A stretch of 64,000 bases of DNA from Rivularia sp. MS3. Lineage in GTDB: Bacteria; Cyanobacteriota; Cyanobacteriia; Cyanobacteriales; Nostocaceae. The notes below the pieces were generated by a model. It searched no databases. It saw nothing but the letters and a program-made list of their open reading frames with translations, and was not told where the DNA came from. Position 1 is the stretch's first letter. Each line of letters starts with the position of its first letter. The position numbers were made by a program, and so were the translations under genes. Location: positions 62,001-126,000 of the forward strand of contig JAHCMI010000003.1 in the NCBI GenBank assembly GCA_019192545.1, read 5' to 3'. Positions 32,060 through 39,228 of the stretch are shown piece after piece.

Positions 32060-32494
32060 ATGCCCTTTACGACTTTAATTTGGCTGATAGCGGGAGCCTG
32101 TTTGTGTTTGTCGGAATTATTTATTCCTACAGCTTTTGTCGCTTTCATGATGGGTATTAGCGCTTTTATAGTCGCGCTATTGTCTTTTACATTAGGAATA
32201 CCTTTATGGCTGCAAGCATTTTGTTGGTTGCTGCTTTCGACATCATTAATATTGCTTACCCGTAAATATATTTCACCACCACAACGCAAATCAAAAATTC
32301 GAGATGCAGTTTTAGCCGAAACTATCACCGAAATACCGGCAGGTAAAACAGGAAGAGTTTTGTACGAAGGTAATTCTTGGCGGGCGCGATGTGATGACGA
32401 ACAGGCTTTTATTGCCCCCTATCAAAGAGTTTATGTAGTTAGACGCGAAGGTACAACCTTGATTGTGATGCCCGAAAACATTTTGCATTCTTAG
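32060..32494 (+). CDS. nfeD: NfeD family membrane protein (short form)
   Basis: The 144-aa protein has transmembrane helices at about 6-24, 27-47 and 50-68, then an OB-fold domain (about 80-142: GKTGRVLYEGNSWRARCDD). It is the short NfeD class without the ClpP-like protease part. NfeD partners with stomatin/paraslipin proteins, and the next gene is one. The start is an ATG. Confidence 0.88.
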   Translation: MPFTTLIWLIAGACLCLSELFIPTAFVAFMMGISAFIVALLSFTLGIPLWLQAFCWLLLSTSLILLTRKYISPPQRKSKIRDAVLAETITEIPAGKTGRVLYEGNSWRARCDDEQAFIAPYQRVYVVRREGTTLIVMPENILHS

Positions 32495-32606
32495 TTCTCG
32501 TATTTTATTTTCATGTTTGGCTGTTGTGTTCGATGTTTATTTTCGATTTTCATGCTTGAGTTTAGTTTGTGATTTTTATGTTTGAAAAATATCTTAGGAG
32601 AAAAAA

Positions 32607-33572
32607 ATGGATTTAATATTTGTAATGCTATCCCTCGTTTTTGGTGGTTCTGCTTTAGCTTCTGTAAAAATTATTAACCAAGGAAACGAAGCGCTAGTAG
32701 AAAGATTGGGAAGCTACAACAAAAAGTTAGAACCAGGACTCAACTTGGTGCTTCCTGTCTTAGATAGAGTGGTTTTCCGCGAAACGAATCGAGAAAAAGT
32801 TATCGATATTCCTCCGCAAAAGTGTATTACCCGCGACAACGTAGCCATTGAAGTTGATGCTGTAGTATATTGGCGCATTGTTGATATGGAGAAAGCTTAC
32901 TACAAAGTTGAAAATCTGCAAGCAGCTATGGTGAATTTGGTATTGACTCAAATTCGTTCGGAAATGGGACAATTAGAACTCGATCAAACTTTTACTGCTC
33001 GTACCGAAGTTAATGAAATTTTATTGCGGGATTTGGACATTGCAACAGACCCTTGGGGAGTAAAAGTTACTCGTGTAGAACTGCGAGATATTATTCCATC
33101 TAAAGCAGTACAAGACTCAATGGAATTACAGATGTCCGCAGAAAGACGCAAGCGGGCAGCAATTTTGACATCTGAAGGGGAAAGAGAATCAGCGGTTAAC
33201 AGTTCTAGAGGTAGAGCAGAAGCCCAAGTTTTGGAAGCAGAAGCCAATCAAAAAGCCGTAATTTTACGCGCTCAAGCAGAAAAAGAAGCTACCGTACTTA
33301 AAGCCCAAGCAGAACGCGAGCAACAAATACTCAAAGCTCACGCGATCGCTCAATCATCAGACATTCTCGCTCAAAAAATGAAAGAGAATCCTAAAGCCCA
33401 GCAAGCATTAGAAGTACTCTTAGCTTTAGGTTACTTAGACATGGGTTCGGCTATCGGACAAAGCGAAAGCTCCAAAGTCATGTTTATGGACCCCCGAACA
33501 ATTCCTGGAAGCATCGAAGGTATACGTTCTATCGTCTCTGAAGCTCAAGTTGATAAGCATGGTAATGGGTAA
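32607..33572 (+). CDS. SPFH/Band 7 paraslipin (stomatin-like)
   Basis: The 321-aa protein has one N-terminal hydrophobic segment (about 3-20), an SPFH domain (about 20-195) with [18 protein letters not shown] and [22 protein letters not shown], and a coiled-coil C terminus rich in EAQVLEAEA and KAQAERE repeats (about 200-260). Such proteins oligomerise on membranes and work with NfeD in membrane quality control. A clear AGGAG Shine-Dalgarno lies upstream. The pair with nfeD is the standard arrangement. Confidence 0.92.
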   Translation: MDLIFVMLSLVFGGSALASVKIINQGNEALVERLGSYNKKLEPGLNLVLPVLDRVVFRETNREKVIDIPPQKCITRDNVAIEVDAVVYWRIVDMEKAYYKVENLQAAMVNLVLTQIRSEMGQLELDQTFTARTEVNEILLRDLDIATDPWGVKVTRVELRDIIPSKAVQDSMELQMSAERRKRAAILTSEGERESAVNSSRGRAEAQVLEAEANQKAVILRAQAEKEATVLKAQAEREQQILKAHAIAQSSDILAQKMKENPKAQQALEVLLALGYLDMGSAIGQSESSKVMFMDPRTIPGSIEGIRSIVSEAQVDKHGNG

Positions 33573-33639
33573 TGGGGAGAAAAGGGGACAAGGAGATAAG
33601 GAGGCAAGGGGATAATTATTAACTCCTAACTCCTAACTC

Positions 33640-34032
33640 CTAACAAGCTTGCTTGGCATGACATTTATCGCATAAGCCGAAGAATTCTAAGGTGTGATAA
33701 AAGATTTTAAAATTTTGGTTGGTTTCTAGTTCAGTTTCTAGTTGATGAACCGGACATTGTTCAATAGGAATCGATCTACCGCACTGCAAGCAAGTTAAAT
33801 GATGTTTGTCTTGCTGAACTAAGCTATAGTGCGCTTCACCATTAGTTAAAGTTCTTACCTGAACTAATCCTTCAAGTTTTAAAGCTTCCAACGAACGATA
33901 AACTGTTGCTAAACCCATACTTTGATTGCGATTACGCAATTCTATGTATAGATTTTGGGCGGAAATACCTTGTTTGATGGATTTGAGTAAGTTTAAAATC
34001 CGCTCTTGGCTGCGGGTACGTATGGGTTTCAT
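33640..34032 (-). CDS. Fur-family metalloregulator, probably Zur (FurB)
   Basis: The 130-aa protein has a winged helix (about 1-80: TRSQERILNLLKSIKQGIS, GLATVYRSLEAL) and a dimerisation domain with the structural zinc cysteines CLQCG and CDKCHAKQAC. The short N terminus and spacing resemble cyanobacterial FurB/Zur. The PerR-like FurC or FurA are alternatives. It represses metal-uptake genes when loaded with metal. The divergent neighbour is purS. Confidence 0.8.
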   Translation of the reverse strand: MKPIRTRSQERILNLLKSIKQGISAQNLYIELRNRNQSMGLATVYRSLEALKLEGLVQVRTLTNGEAHYSLVQQDKHHLTCLQCGRSIPIEQCPVHQLETELETNQNFKIFYHTLEFFGLCDKCHAKQAC

Positions 34033-34180
34033 AAAATATAACTATTTAAAGTAACAGCAACGCCGTCCATTTTATTACTACGTCTACTTTTAATTTACTT
34101 GAAGCAGAAGAAGAATATCATTTCCCTTTAGTGACCTCAGAAGGATATAGTATACCCAGAGCAGCTAGTGGTGATATTAA

Positions 34181-34459
34181 GTGCCGATTAAGTACAAAGC
34201 TAAAATTTTTGTAACTCTTCGTCCTTCTGTTTTAGATCCTGCTGGTGTAGCAGTAGAATCCGGACTAAAGCAGATGGAATACAACAACGTTGAACAAGTA
34301 CGAATTGGTAAATACATAGAATTAACCATTACTTCTGATTCGGAAGATTCAGCCCGTCAAGATTTAGACAGAATATGCGACCAAATGTTAGCAAATCCCG
34401 TGATTGAAAACTATCGCTTCGATTTAACTGAAGTGGAATCCGTGATTGGAGCAGTTTGA
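34181..34459 (+). CDS. purS: FGAM synthase subunit PurS
   Basis: The protein is 92 aa and begins at a GTG with a poor Shine-Dalgarno. The sequence MPIKYKAKIFVTLRPSVLDP, then VEQVRIGKYIELT and a C-terminal CDQMLANPVIENYRFD are typical PurS. It dimerises and bridges PurL and PurQ in the ATP-dependent conversion of FGAR to FGAM. purQ follows after 164 bases of repeat filler. Confidence 0.95.
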   Translation: MPIKYKAKIFVTLRPSVLDPAGVAVESGLKQMEYNNVEQVRIGKYIELTITSDSEDSARQDLDRICDQMLANPVIENYRFDLTEVESVIGAV

Positions 34460-34623
34460 ACAGTTAGCAGTGAGCAGTGAACAGTGAACAGTTAGGAGTT
34501 AGGAGTTAGCAGTTAGGAGTTAGCAGTTAAGAATTAAAAGTTATTTTTATTCTTCCCCCTCTACCCCCTCTTCCCCATCTTCCTCCTCTTCCATACCTTT
34601 AACCTTTAACCTTTGACCTGATA
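34460..34623. repeat. Heptamer-type filler between purS and purQ
   Basis: The spacer holds repeated GAACAGT / TTAGGAG / TTAGCAG units and then a CTTCCCC-type pyrimidine run. It contains no gene. It is of the same class as the GTTAGGA tract at 29671-29703. Confidence 0.6.
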
Positions 34624-35298
34624 ATGAAATTCGGCGTTGTTGTTTTCCCCGGTTCTAATTGCGATCGCGATGTTGCTTACGTGACGCGAGACATTCTTGA
34701 GCAACCAAGTCGTATGGTTTGGCATCAAGATACGGATATTTCTGATATTGATGTGGTAATTCTCCCCGGTGGCTTCAGCTATGGAGATTATCTCCGCTGT
34801 GGTGCTATTGCTAGATTTTCCCCGGTAATGTCCTCTGTCGTAGAACATGCACGGCAAGGTAAATTTGTCTTGGGTATCTGCAATGGTTTTCAGGTATTAA
34901 CTGAGTCGGGACTGCTACCTGGTGCATTGATTAGAAATCGAGATTTGCATTTTATCTGCGACAGAGTACCGCTAAAGGTTGAGCGAAACGATTTACCTTG
35001 GACGCAAGGTTATCAAAGTTGCGAACAAATAATTTTACCTGTAGCTCATGGTGAAGGGAAGTTTTACGCTGATGAAAAAACTTTAAAAGAGTTGGAAGAT
35101 AATAATCAAATTGTATTTCGCTACGAAGGTGAAAATCCCAACGGTTCGTTAAGAGATATTGCAGGTATTTGTAATAAAGACGGTAATGTGCTGGGAATGA
35201 TGCCCCATCCAGAGAGGGCTTCCGATGCGATGTTGGGAAATACCGATGGGTTGAAGTTGTTTAGTGGGTTGTTAGAGAGTGTTTTGGTGGGGGTTTAG
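34624..35298 (+). CDS. purQ: FGAM synthase glutaminase subunit PurQ
   Basis: The 224-aa class-I glutamine amidotransferase supplies ammonia for FGAM synthesis. It shows [16 protein letters not shown], the catalytic cysteine in [12 protein letters not shown], and the C-terminal MPHPER with the His and Glu of the triad. It is full length and partners with purS. Confidence 0.96.
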   Translation: MKFGVVVFPGSNCDRDVAYVTRDILEQPSRMVWHQDTDISDIDVVILPGGFSYGDYLRCGAIARFSPVMSSVVEHARQGKFVLGICNGFQVLTESGLLPGALIRNRDLHFICDRVPLKVERNDLPWTQGYQSCEQIILPVAHGEGKFYADEKTLKELEDNNQIVFRYEGENPNGSLRDIAGICNKDGNVLGMMPHPERASDAMLGNTDGLKLFSGLLESVLVGV

Positions 35299-35390
35299 GA
35301 TTTTTATTTTTCCGTTTGATTTCTAAATTTTGGGAGACGTAGCACTGCTACTTCTCTACCGGAACCGCGCACAGTGCCCCTAATTTCTAC

Positions 35391-35507
35391 GCCACTTGCT
35401 ACAACGGTCGTGTTCCTCCGCAACGCAGTGGCTTAATTATGGGGGTGTAGTGCGCCACGGGAACGCCACTTGCTACAACCGCTTTGTACCCCGGCAACGC
35501 AGTGGCT
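35391..35507. repeat. Two direct copies of a GCCACTTGCTACAAC repeat
   Basis: Two near-identical units of about 43 bases (35391-35433 and 35465-35507) begin GCCACTTGCTACAAC and end CAACGCAGTGGC. Their ends are inverse copies (GCCACT/AGTGGC). They lie just upstream of the transposase remnant. They are probably a REP-like cyanobacterial repeat. Confidence 0.75.
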
Positions 35508-35588
35508 CATTTATTCCCCGTGATACCTAGAAATCACCGGACGATTTGTAAATAATAGAGTATACTATAAGTAGGAGGTGATAACAGC

Positions 35589-36720
35589 GTGTTTAATCTG
35601 ACTTACGAATTCAAGTTAAAGCCAACAAAAAATCAAATAGATATTTTTGAAGAATGGTTAGAGACTCATCGTAGAGTTTACAACTATGCTTTAGCAGAAC
35701 GTAAGGACTGGTATAAATCCCGGTCATGTAAGATTAAAGCTTGTAGTCTTCATGGCTGTTACATTATTCCTGCCGACGCACCACGCCCAACTTATGCAAG
35801 TCAATGTAAATCTTTAACTGCTGCACGTAAAAGTAACGAGTATTTAGGTAAAATCAATGCTCAATCCTTGCAGCAAACATTGAGAAGACTAGAAAAAGCT
35901 TTTGTTTTTAAAACAAGCGCGTGTAGTTAAACGTGTTTCTGGTTGGTATGTAACGCTGACCGTGCAGTGGGATGTAAATCCACCGCAAACGATGCCACAT
36001 GGAGAAGGAATAGGGATTGATGTAGGGCTTACATCAATGGTTGCGACAAGTAGCGGTCTTTTAATTAAGCGTCCGAGGTTTTTTGCTGACGCAGAACGCA
36101 AGCTTAAATTGCTGCAACAACGTGTTAGTAGAAAACGCTTTGGCTCGAATAATTGGTTAAAAGCAGTACGGAAAGTTGCGAGATTGCATGAATATGTTGC
36201 TAATTGTCGTAAAGACTGGCATAGAAAGTTATCACATCAATTGTGCGATAACGTAGGAGACGAAACCTTAAAAAATGGGCAGGCTTCCAATACCAGTAAC
36301 TTGTCACAACCCGGAATCTCTCAAACCAAGCCTGCCCATTTTTTTGCGGAAAATTCAGTAGGAATGATATTTGTAGAAGATTTGAACCATAAAGGTTTAT
36401 CTAAAGGAATGTTAGGAAAGCATTGCTTGGATGCAGGTTTCGGTCAATTCTTTAATATCCTTGAGCAAACTTGTTTTAAACGTGGTGTTTATTTTCAAAA
36501 AGTAGATGCTAAGAATACTTCTCAAATATGTCCTAATTGCCAGCATGAAACGGGTAAGAAGACTTTAGCTGAACGTGTTCATAAATGTGATAATTGCGGC
36601 TATACGACTGATAGAGATATCGCAGCCGCTCAAGTAGTTCTAATTAGAGGACTTGCAGCCGTGGGGCACACGGTCAAGATGCTTAGTGAGGGTAAATTCG
36701 TCGGAATCCCTGTGAACTAA
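35589..36720 (+). pseudogene. tnpB: TnpB-type RNA-guided nuclease, frameshifted and internally deleted
   Basis: A GTG start with AGGAGGTG upstream opens a frame (35589-35930) matching the TnpB N terminus (MFNLTYEFKLKPTKNQ, then CKSLTAARK). It then shifts frame and the rest reads in 35902-36720. Some 60-75 residues between LRRLEKAF and KQARVVKRVSGWYV are missing compared with intact TnpB. RuvC residues survive: Asp in GIDVG, Glu in VEDLN, Asp in TDRD, with zinc cysteines CPNC and CDNC. A 35-residue insertion (see the repeat at 36259-36363) lies before VEDLN. Confidence 0.9.
36259..36363. repeat. 105-bp palindromic insertion inside tnpB, in frame
   Basis: A perfect 17-bp inverted repeat (36270-36286 and 36328-36344; AAAAAATGGGCAGGCTT and its complement) encloses 41 bases. 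The insert is flanked by GTAGGA at 36253-36258 and 36358-36363. Insert plus one flank is exactly 105 bases, or 35 codons, with no stop. The text on both sides joins into a normal TnpB CDNVG-MIFVEDLN. Confidence 0.75.
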
Positions 36721-36750
36721 GAATCCCCTTCAATTTATTGATGGGGAGTG

Positions 36751-36975
36751 TCAAATTATTGTTGTTAAATCAAATAGGAATCCGGGTAAAATATCTTCAC
36801 CGGATAATGTTGTAGGGTTTTCTAATATTTCTACATCCTTACCTTGGCGATAAATTTCTACTTGTTTTGCTTCAACATTAATTAACCAACCTAAGCGAGC
36901 GCCATTTTCCATATATTCCTGCATCTTCAATTGTTCGTCGGTTAAGTCGATTGTTAACTGTAGGGTGGAGTTGGG
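36751..36975 (-). pseudogene. Uma2-family endonuclease C-terminal remnant
   Basis: Reading the minus strand gives KMQEYMENGARLGWLIN, VEIYRQGKDVEILENPTTLSGE and DILPGFLFDL, the C-terminal part of Uma2/DUF820 proteins. The N-terminal two thirds are absent. Its stop TGA is formed by the right end of the IS element (complement of TCAA). It is presumably a gene cut by the IS. An intact Uma2 gene lies at 41519-42202. Confidence 0.75.
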
Positions 36976-37014
36976 ATTAATTAATGAAGTGTTGATGTTA
37001 AAAAGCGAATTTTT

Positions 37015-37659
37015 TTAACTTATCTTGGAAAAATTGTTGCCCTGATAAATTTGTTTTGAAGCTTTAGGAATATAAATCCAGCCAAGACTTTGTAAGCGGT
37101 TTGTTAAGTTAGAAATTGTTACTCCTAATTCATCTGCGACAGCATACAAATGTCGCCATTTAGTAAAATCGCGTCCTCTTCGTGCTTCTTCTAATTTATA
37201 TAAAGGCATAAGTAAACAACTAGCCAAATATTGAGCTTGCCATTCAATTCCTTTTTTAGCAGTAACGCTACGACATAAAAATGGTTCTACAGTCATTATC
37301 AATTCAGAACTCATTCTTTCTTTAAATACATCGAGAGCATGATGCTCTATGTGAAGTAACCAGTGTCCTATTTCGTGACCTATAGTAGATTGTCCAAAAC
37401 CACCCTCTAATGCTGGAATTTGGTCGTTAATAATAATTTTTCTTTGAATTGGTAAAATCATTGCTGCTATATATCCCTCACGATCGGGAACTATAGTTTC
37501 CCAAACAATACCTATATCCAGATAATCAGCAACAGCTTCAGCAACACAATTTCCTTTTAAAGGACGTTTTCGGTTTGCTTGTACCCTATTCAAAATATCT
37601 AATGCCACTTGCTCTATTTCTTGCTTAGACATAAAGCGATATGGCTTAATAACATTCAA
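37015..37659 (-). CDS. ImmA/IrrE-type metallo-endopeptidase
   Basis: The 214-aa protein has the zinc protease motif IGHEIGHW (His95, Glu96, His99), and a downstream IEWQAQYLASCLLMP carries the third metal ligand, Glu139. Such proteins cleave a partner XRE repressor on DNA damage or another signal, as ImmA does in ICEBs1. The start may be the TTG at 37659, which follows AGGAG by eight bases, or the ATG ten codons in (37632). The stop of the XRE gene ends two bases upstream, so the two are translationally coupled. Confidence 0.85.
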   Translation of the reverse strand: MNVIKPYRFMSKQEIEQVALDILNRVQANRKRPLKGNCVAEAVADYLDIGIVWETIVPDREGYIAAMILPIQRKIIINDQIPALEGGFGQSTIGHEIGHWLLHIEHHALDVFKERMSSELIMTVEPFLCRSVTAKKGIEWQAQYLASCLLMPLYKLEEARRGRDFTKWRHLYAVADELGVTISNLTNRLQSLGWIYIPKASKQIYQGNNFSKIS

Positions 37660-37661
37660 CT

Positions 37662-38024
37662 CTATTTCTCCTCTTCATCTGGAGTTGTTTCTTTCAATAA
37701 TTCCTGTGCAAATTTGGGTTCATCTCGCATCCTCCGAAGTAAAGCAGGCATTTGTTTATACTTTCTTACAAGCTCTTCAAATACTTCGGCATCTTCTGGA
37801 GTTATTCTTCCTGCAAGTCGTCTTAGCTCATCTTTTTTTTCTATCAAATCTAGTTTTTCGGCTAACAAGTCAATAACTTCTTCACTAGGAGGATAGCCAG
37901 CGTGGTCATTCTCTAACTTTGACAGGTAGGTATAGTTAACTCCTACCAATTTAGCTAGCTCGCGCTGACTATACTCCTTCTGTTTGCGAGCTTGGCGAAT
38001 GAGTTTACCAAAGGTTTCTTTCAC
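37662..38024 (-). CDS. XRE-family transcriptional repressor
   Basis: The 120-aa protein has an N-terminal Cro/CI helix-turn-helix (about 4-62: FGKLIRQARKQKEYSQREL, then NYTYLSKLEND). A helical, acidic C-terminal arm follows (about 75-118). It is transcribed with the ImmA-type protease and diverges from the small protein-nuclease-Argonaute operon, 144 bases away. The likely role is repression of that operon or its own pair, relieved when ImmA cleaves it. Confidence 0.88.
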   Translation of the reverse strand: MKETFGKLIRQARKQKEYSQRELAKLVGVNYTYLSKLENDHAGYPPSEEVIDLLAEKLDLIEKKDELRRLAGRITPEDAEVFEELVRKYKQMPALLRRMRDEPKFAQELLKETTPDEEEK

Positions 38025-38168
38025 GGTTCTCTTCCTTTAAGCCTAAGAATCATACTCTACCTTTTCTCAATGGTTCATATCTGTAAAATTTTTAATCTAT
38101 GTTGACTATATTGGTCAAGTTGTGCAATAACTACACTATAGTACTTTTGCTCGTTTATCTCTAGTCAA
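38025..38168. promoter_or_regulatory. Divergent control region with possible operator
   Basis: This is 144 bases between the XRE gene and the small-protein gene. A TTGAC/GTCAA inverted repeat (38102-38118, 7-base spacer) overlaps a possible -35 TTGACT, and a second palindrome ACTATAGT lies at about 38134-38141. These are candidate repressor sites, although no -10 could be fixed. Confidence 0.35.
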
Positions 38169-38393
38169 ATGAATAAAAATCAACAATCTAATCCAAATCA
38201 GCTATGTTTTTCTATCGGTAGACCTTTAACAGTCCTTTTAGAAGAGGTTCAGACTTCAAGTAGCGATACAAACTTGAAACAAGCTGCGGAGCAGATGTTA
38301 GAAGCCTTACAGACTTTTGAAATTGCTAATAAACCAGGTGTATCCAAATCTGCTATAACCAGTCAAGCGATTTACGAAATCCTTACAAAATGA
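38169..38393 (+). CDS. Small hypothetical protein heading the Argonaute operon
   Basis: The 74-aa soluble protein begins at an ATG (MNKNQQSNPNQLCF) and ends ITSQAIYEILTK. The middle (about 22-55) is helical. I recognise no domain. It lies 19 bases before the nuclease gene and reads in the same direction, so it is likely the first gene of the operon. It might be a regulatory subunit or adaptor. Confidence 0.55.
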   Translation: MNKNQQSNPNQLCFSIGRPLTVLLEEVQTSSSDTNLKQAAEQMLEALQTFEIANKPGVSKSAITSQAIYEILTK

Positions 38394-38412
38394 ATAAAAT
38401 TAAGAGTTTTTT

Positions 38413-39228
38413 ATGAAAAAAGTTTGGAATTTTGCTAGTTACAATCTGCTGTCTTTGTTTTCTCCAGCGGTAGGACTCGAACATCTTCATTGCGATATGA
38501 AAAGAGGTTTTGCTAAAGCGAGAAAAAAGGAACCAGAAGTAGCAGCACTTTTAGAAAAAGATAATACGGCTCAGACTATAGGATTGTTGGCACAAAAAGC
38601 GGTTTACGAGATTCATCAAGATTCTTCAACTTTTTCACAAGAAGATACACTGAATCGAATAATTAGCATTTTGCAGTTAAGTAAAGAATCCGATTTAGTT
38701 CAACAAAGAGTAACTCAAGTAATTAAAAATTATCTTGAAAATCCGATTCTACTAGGTAAAAAAGTAATTAAACTTAGTCGAGGTGATGAAGGTTTTCCCG
38801 AACCAATTTTAATTCAGCAGGGTAGTTATTTATTCAATTTATATGCAGCAATCGACTGTATTTTTTTAGAAGAAGACAATACCCTACATATTTTAGATTT
38901 CAAAACTGGTAAATCCAATTTTGACCGCAGACAAGCTTACATTTATCTGTTAGCAGCTAGCTATATTTACCCAGAACATAAAGCAGTTGCTTCGTTTTAT
39001 AACTTAGAAACCTGCAAGCAATCAAAGGCAATTACAGCTACACCTGAAACGTTAGAATCTTTCCAAATTACGATGTCTAGGATAGCAAAACAGCATCAAA
39101 CAGATTTACGACGTTACCGCCAAAAAACTGATGATTTTCGAGATATATTTCCCCAAAATGCTGGTGTAAGCTGTCGATTTTGTCCTTTTAGTTCTATTTG
39201 TGAATTCGCTATTGAGGGTGCTATATGA
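38413..39228 (+). CDS. Cas4-like PD-(D/E)XK nuclease
   Basis: The 271-aa protein has the RecB/Cas4 nuclease core: Asp148 in AAIDCIF, Asp162 and Lys164 in [10 protein letters not shown], and a QxxxY-type stretch [14 protein letters not shown] after it. The C-terminal cysteines C254, C257 and C263 ([10 protein letters not shown]) plus an upstream cysteine such as C27 would make the four ligands of a Fe-S cluster. It overlaps the Argonaute start by four bases (ATGA), so the two are coupled. Cas4-like nucleases have been reported next to Argonaute genes. Confidence 0.8.
   Translation: MKKVWNFASYNLLSLFSPAVGLEHLHCDMKRGFAKARKKEPEVAALLEKDNTAQTIGLLAQKAVYEIHQDSSTFSQEDTLNRIISILQLSKESDLVQQRVTQVIKNYLENPILLGKKVIKLSRGDEGFPEPILIQQGSYLFNLYAAIDCIFLEEDNTLHILDFKTGKSNFDRRQAYIYLLAASYIYPEHKAVASFYNLETCKQSKAITATPETLESFQITMSRIAKQHQTDLRRYRQKTDDFRDIFPQNAGVSCRFCPFSSICEFAIEGAI

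Larger units (their letters stand above)
35589..36754 (+). mobile_element. Decayed IS200/IS605-type element (tnpB only)
   Basis: The element consists of a broken tnpB and a typical right end. After the stop, a hairpin CCCCTTCAAT/ATTGATGGGG (36724-36745) is followed by AGTGTCAA ending at 36754, the usual IS605-family right end. The left end is not resolved; it should lie within about 100 bases upstream of the GTG. No tnpA is present. Confidence 0.7.

Noticed and set aside
35589-36720. TnpB as an active RNA-guided nuclease
   Set aside because: The frame is broken and 60-75 residues are missing, so it cannot make a normal protein.
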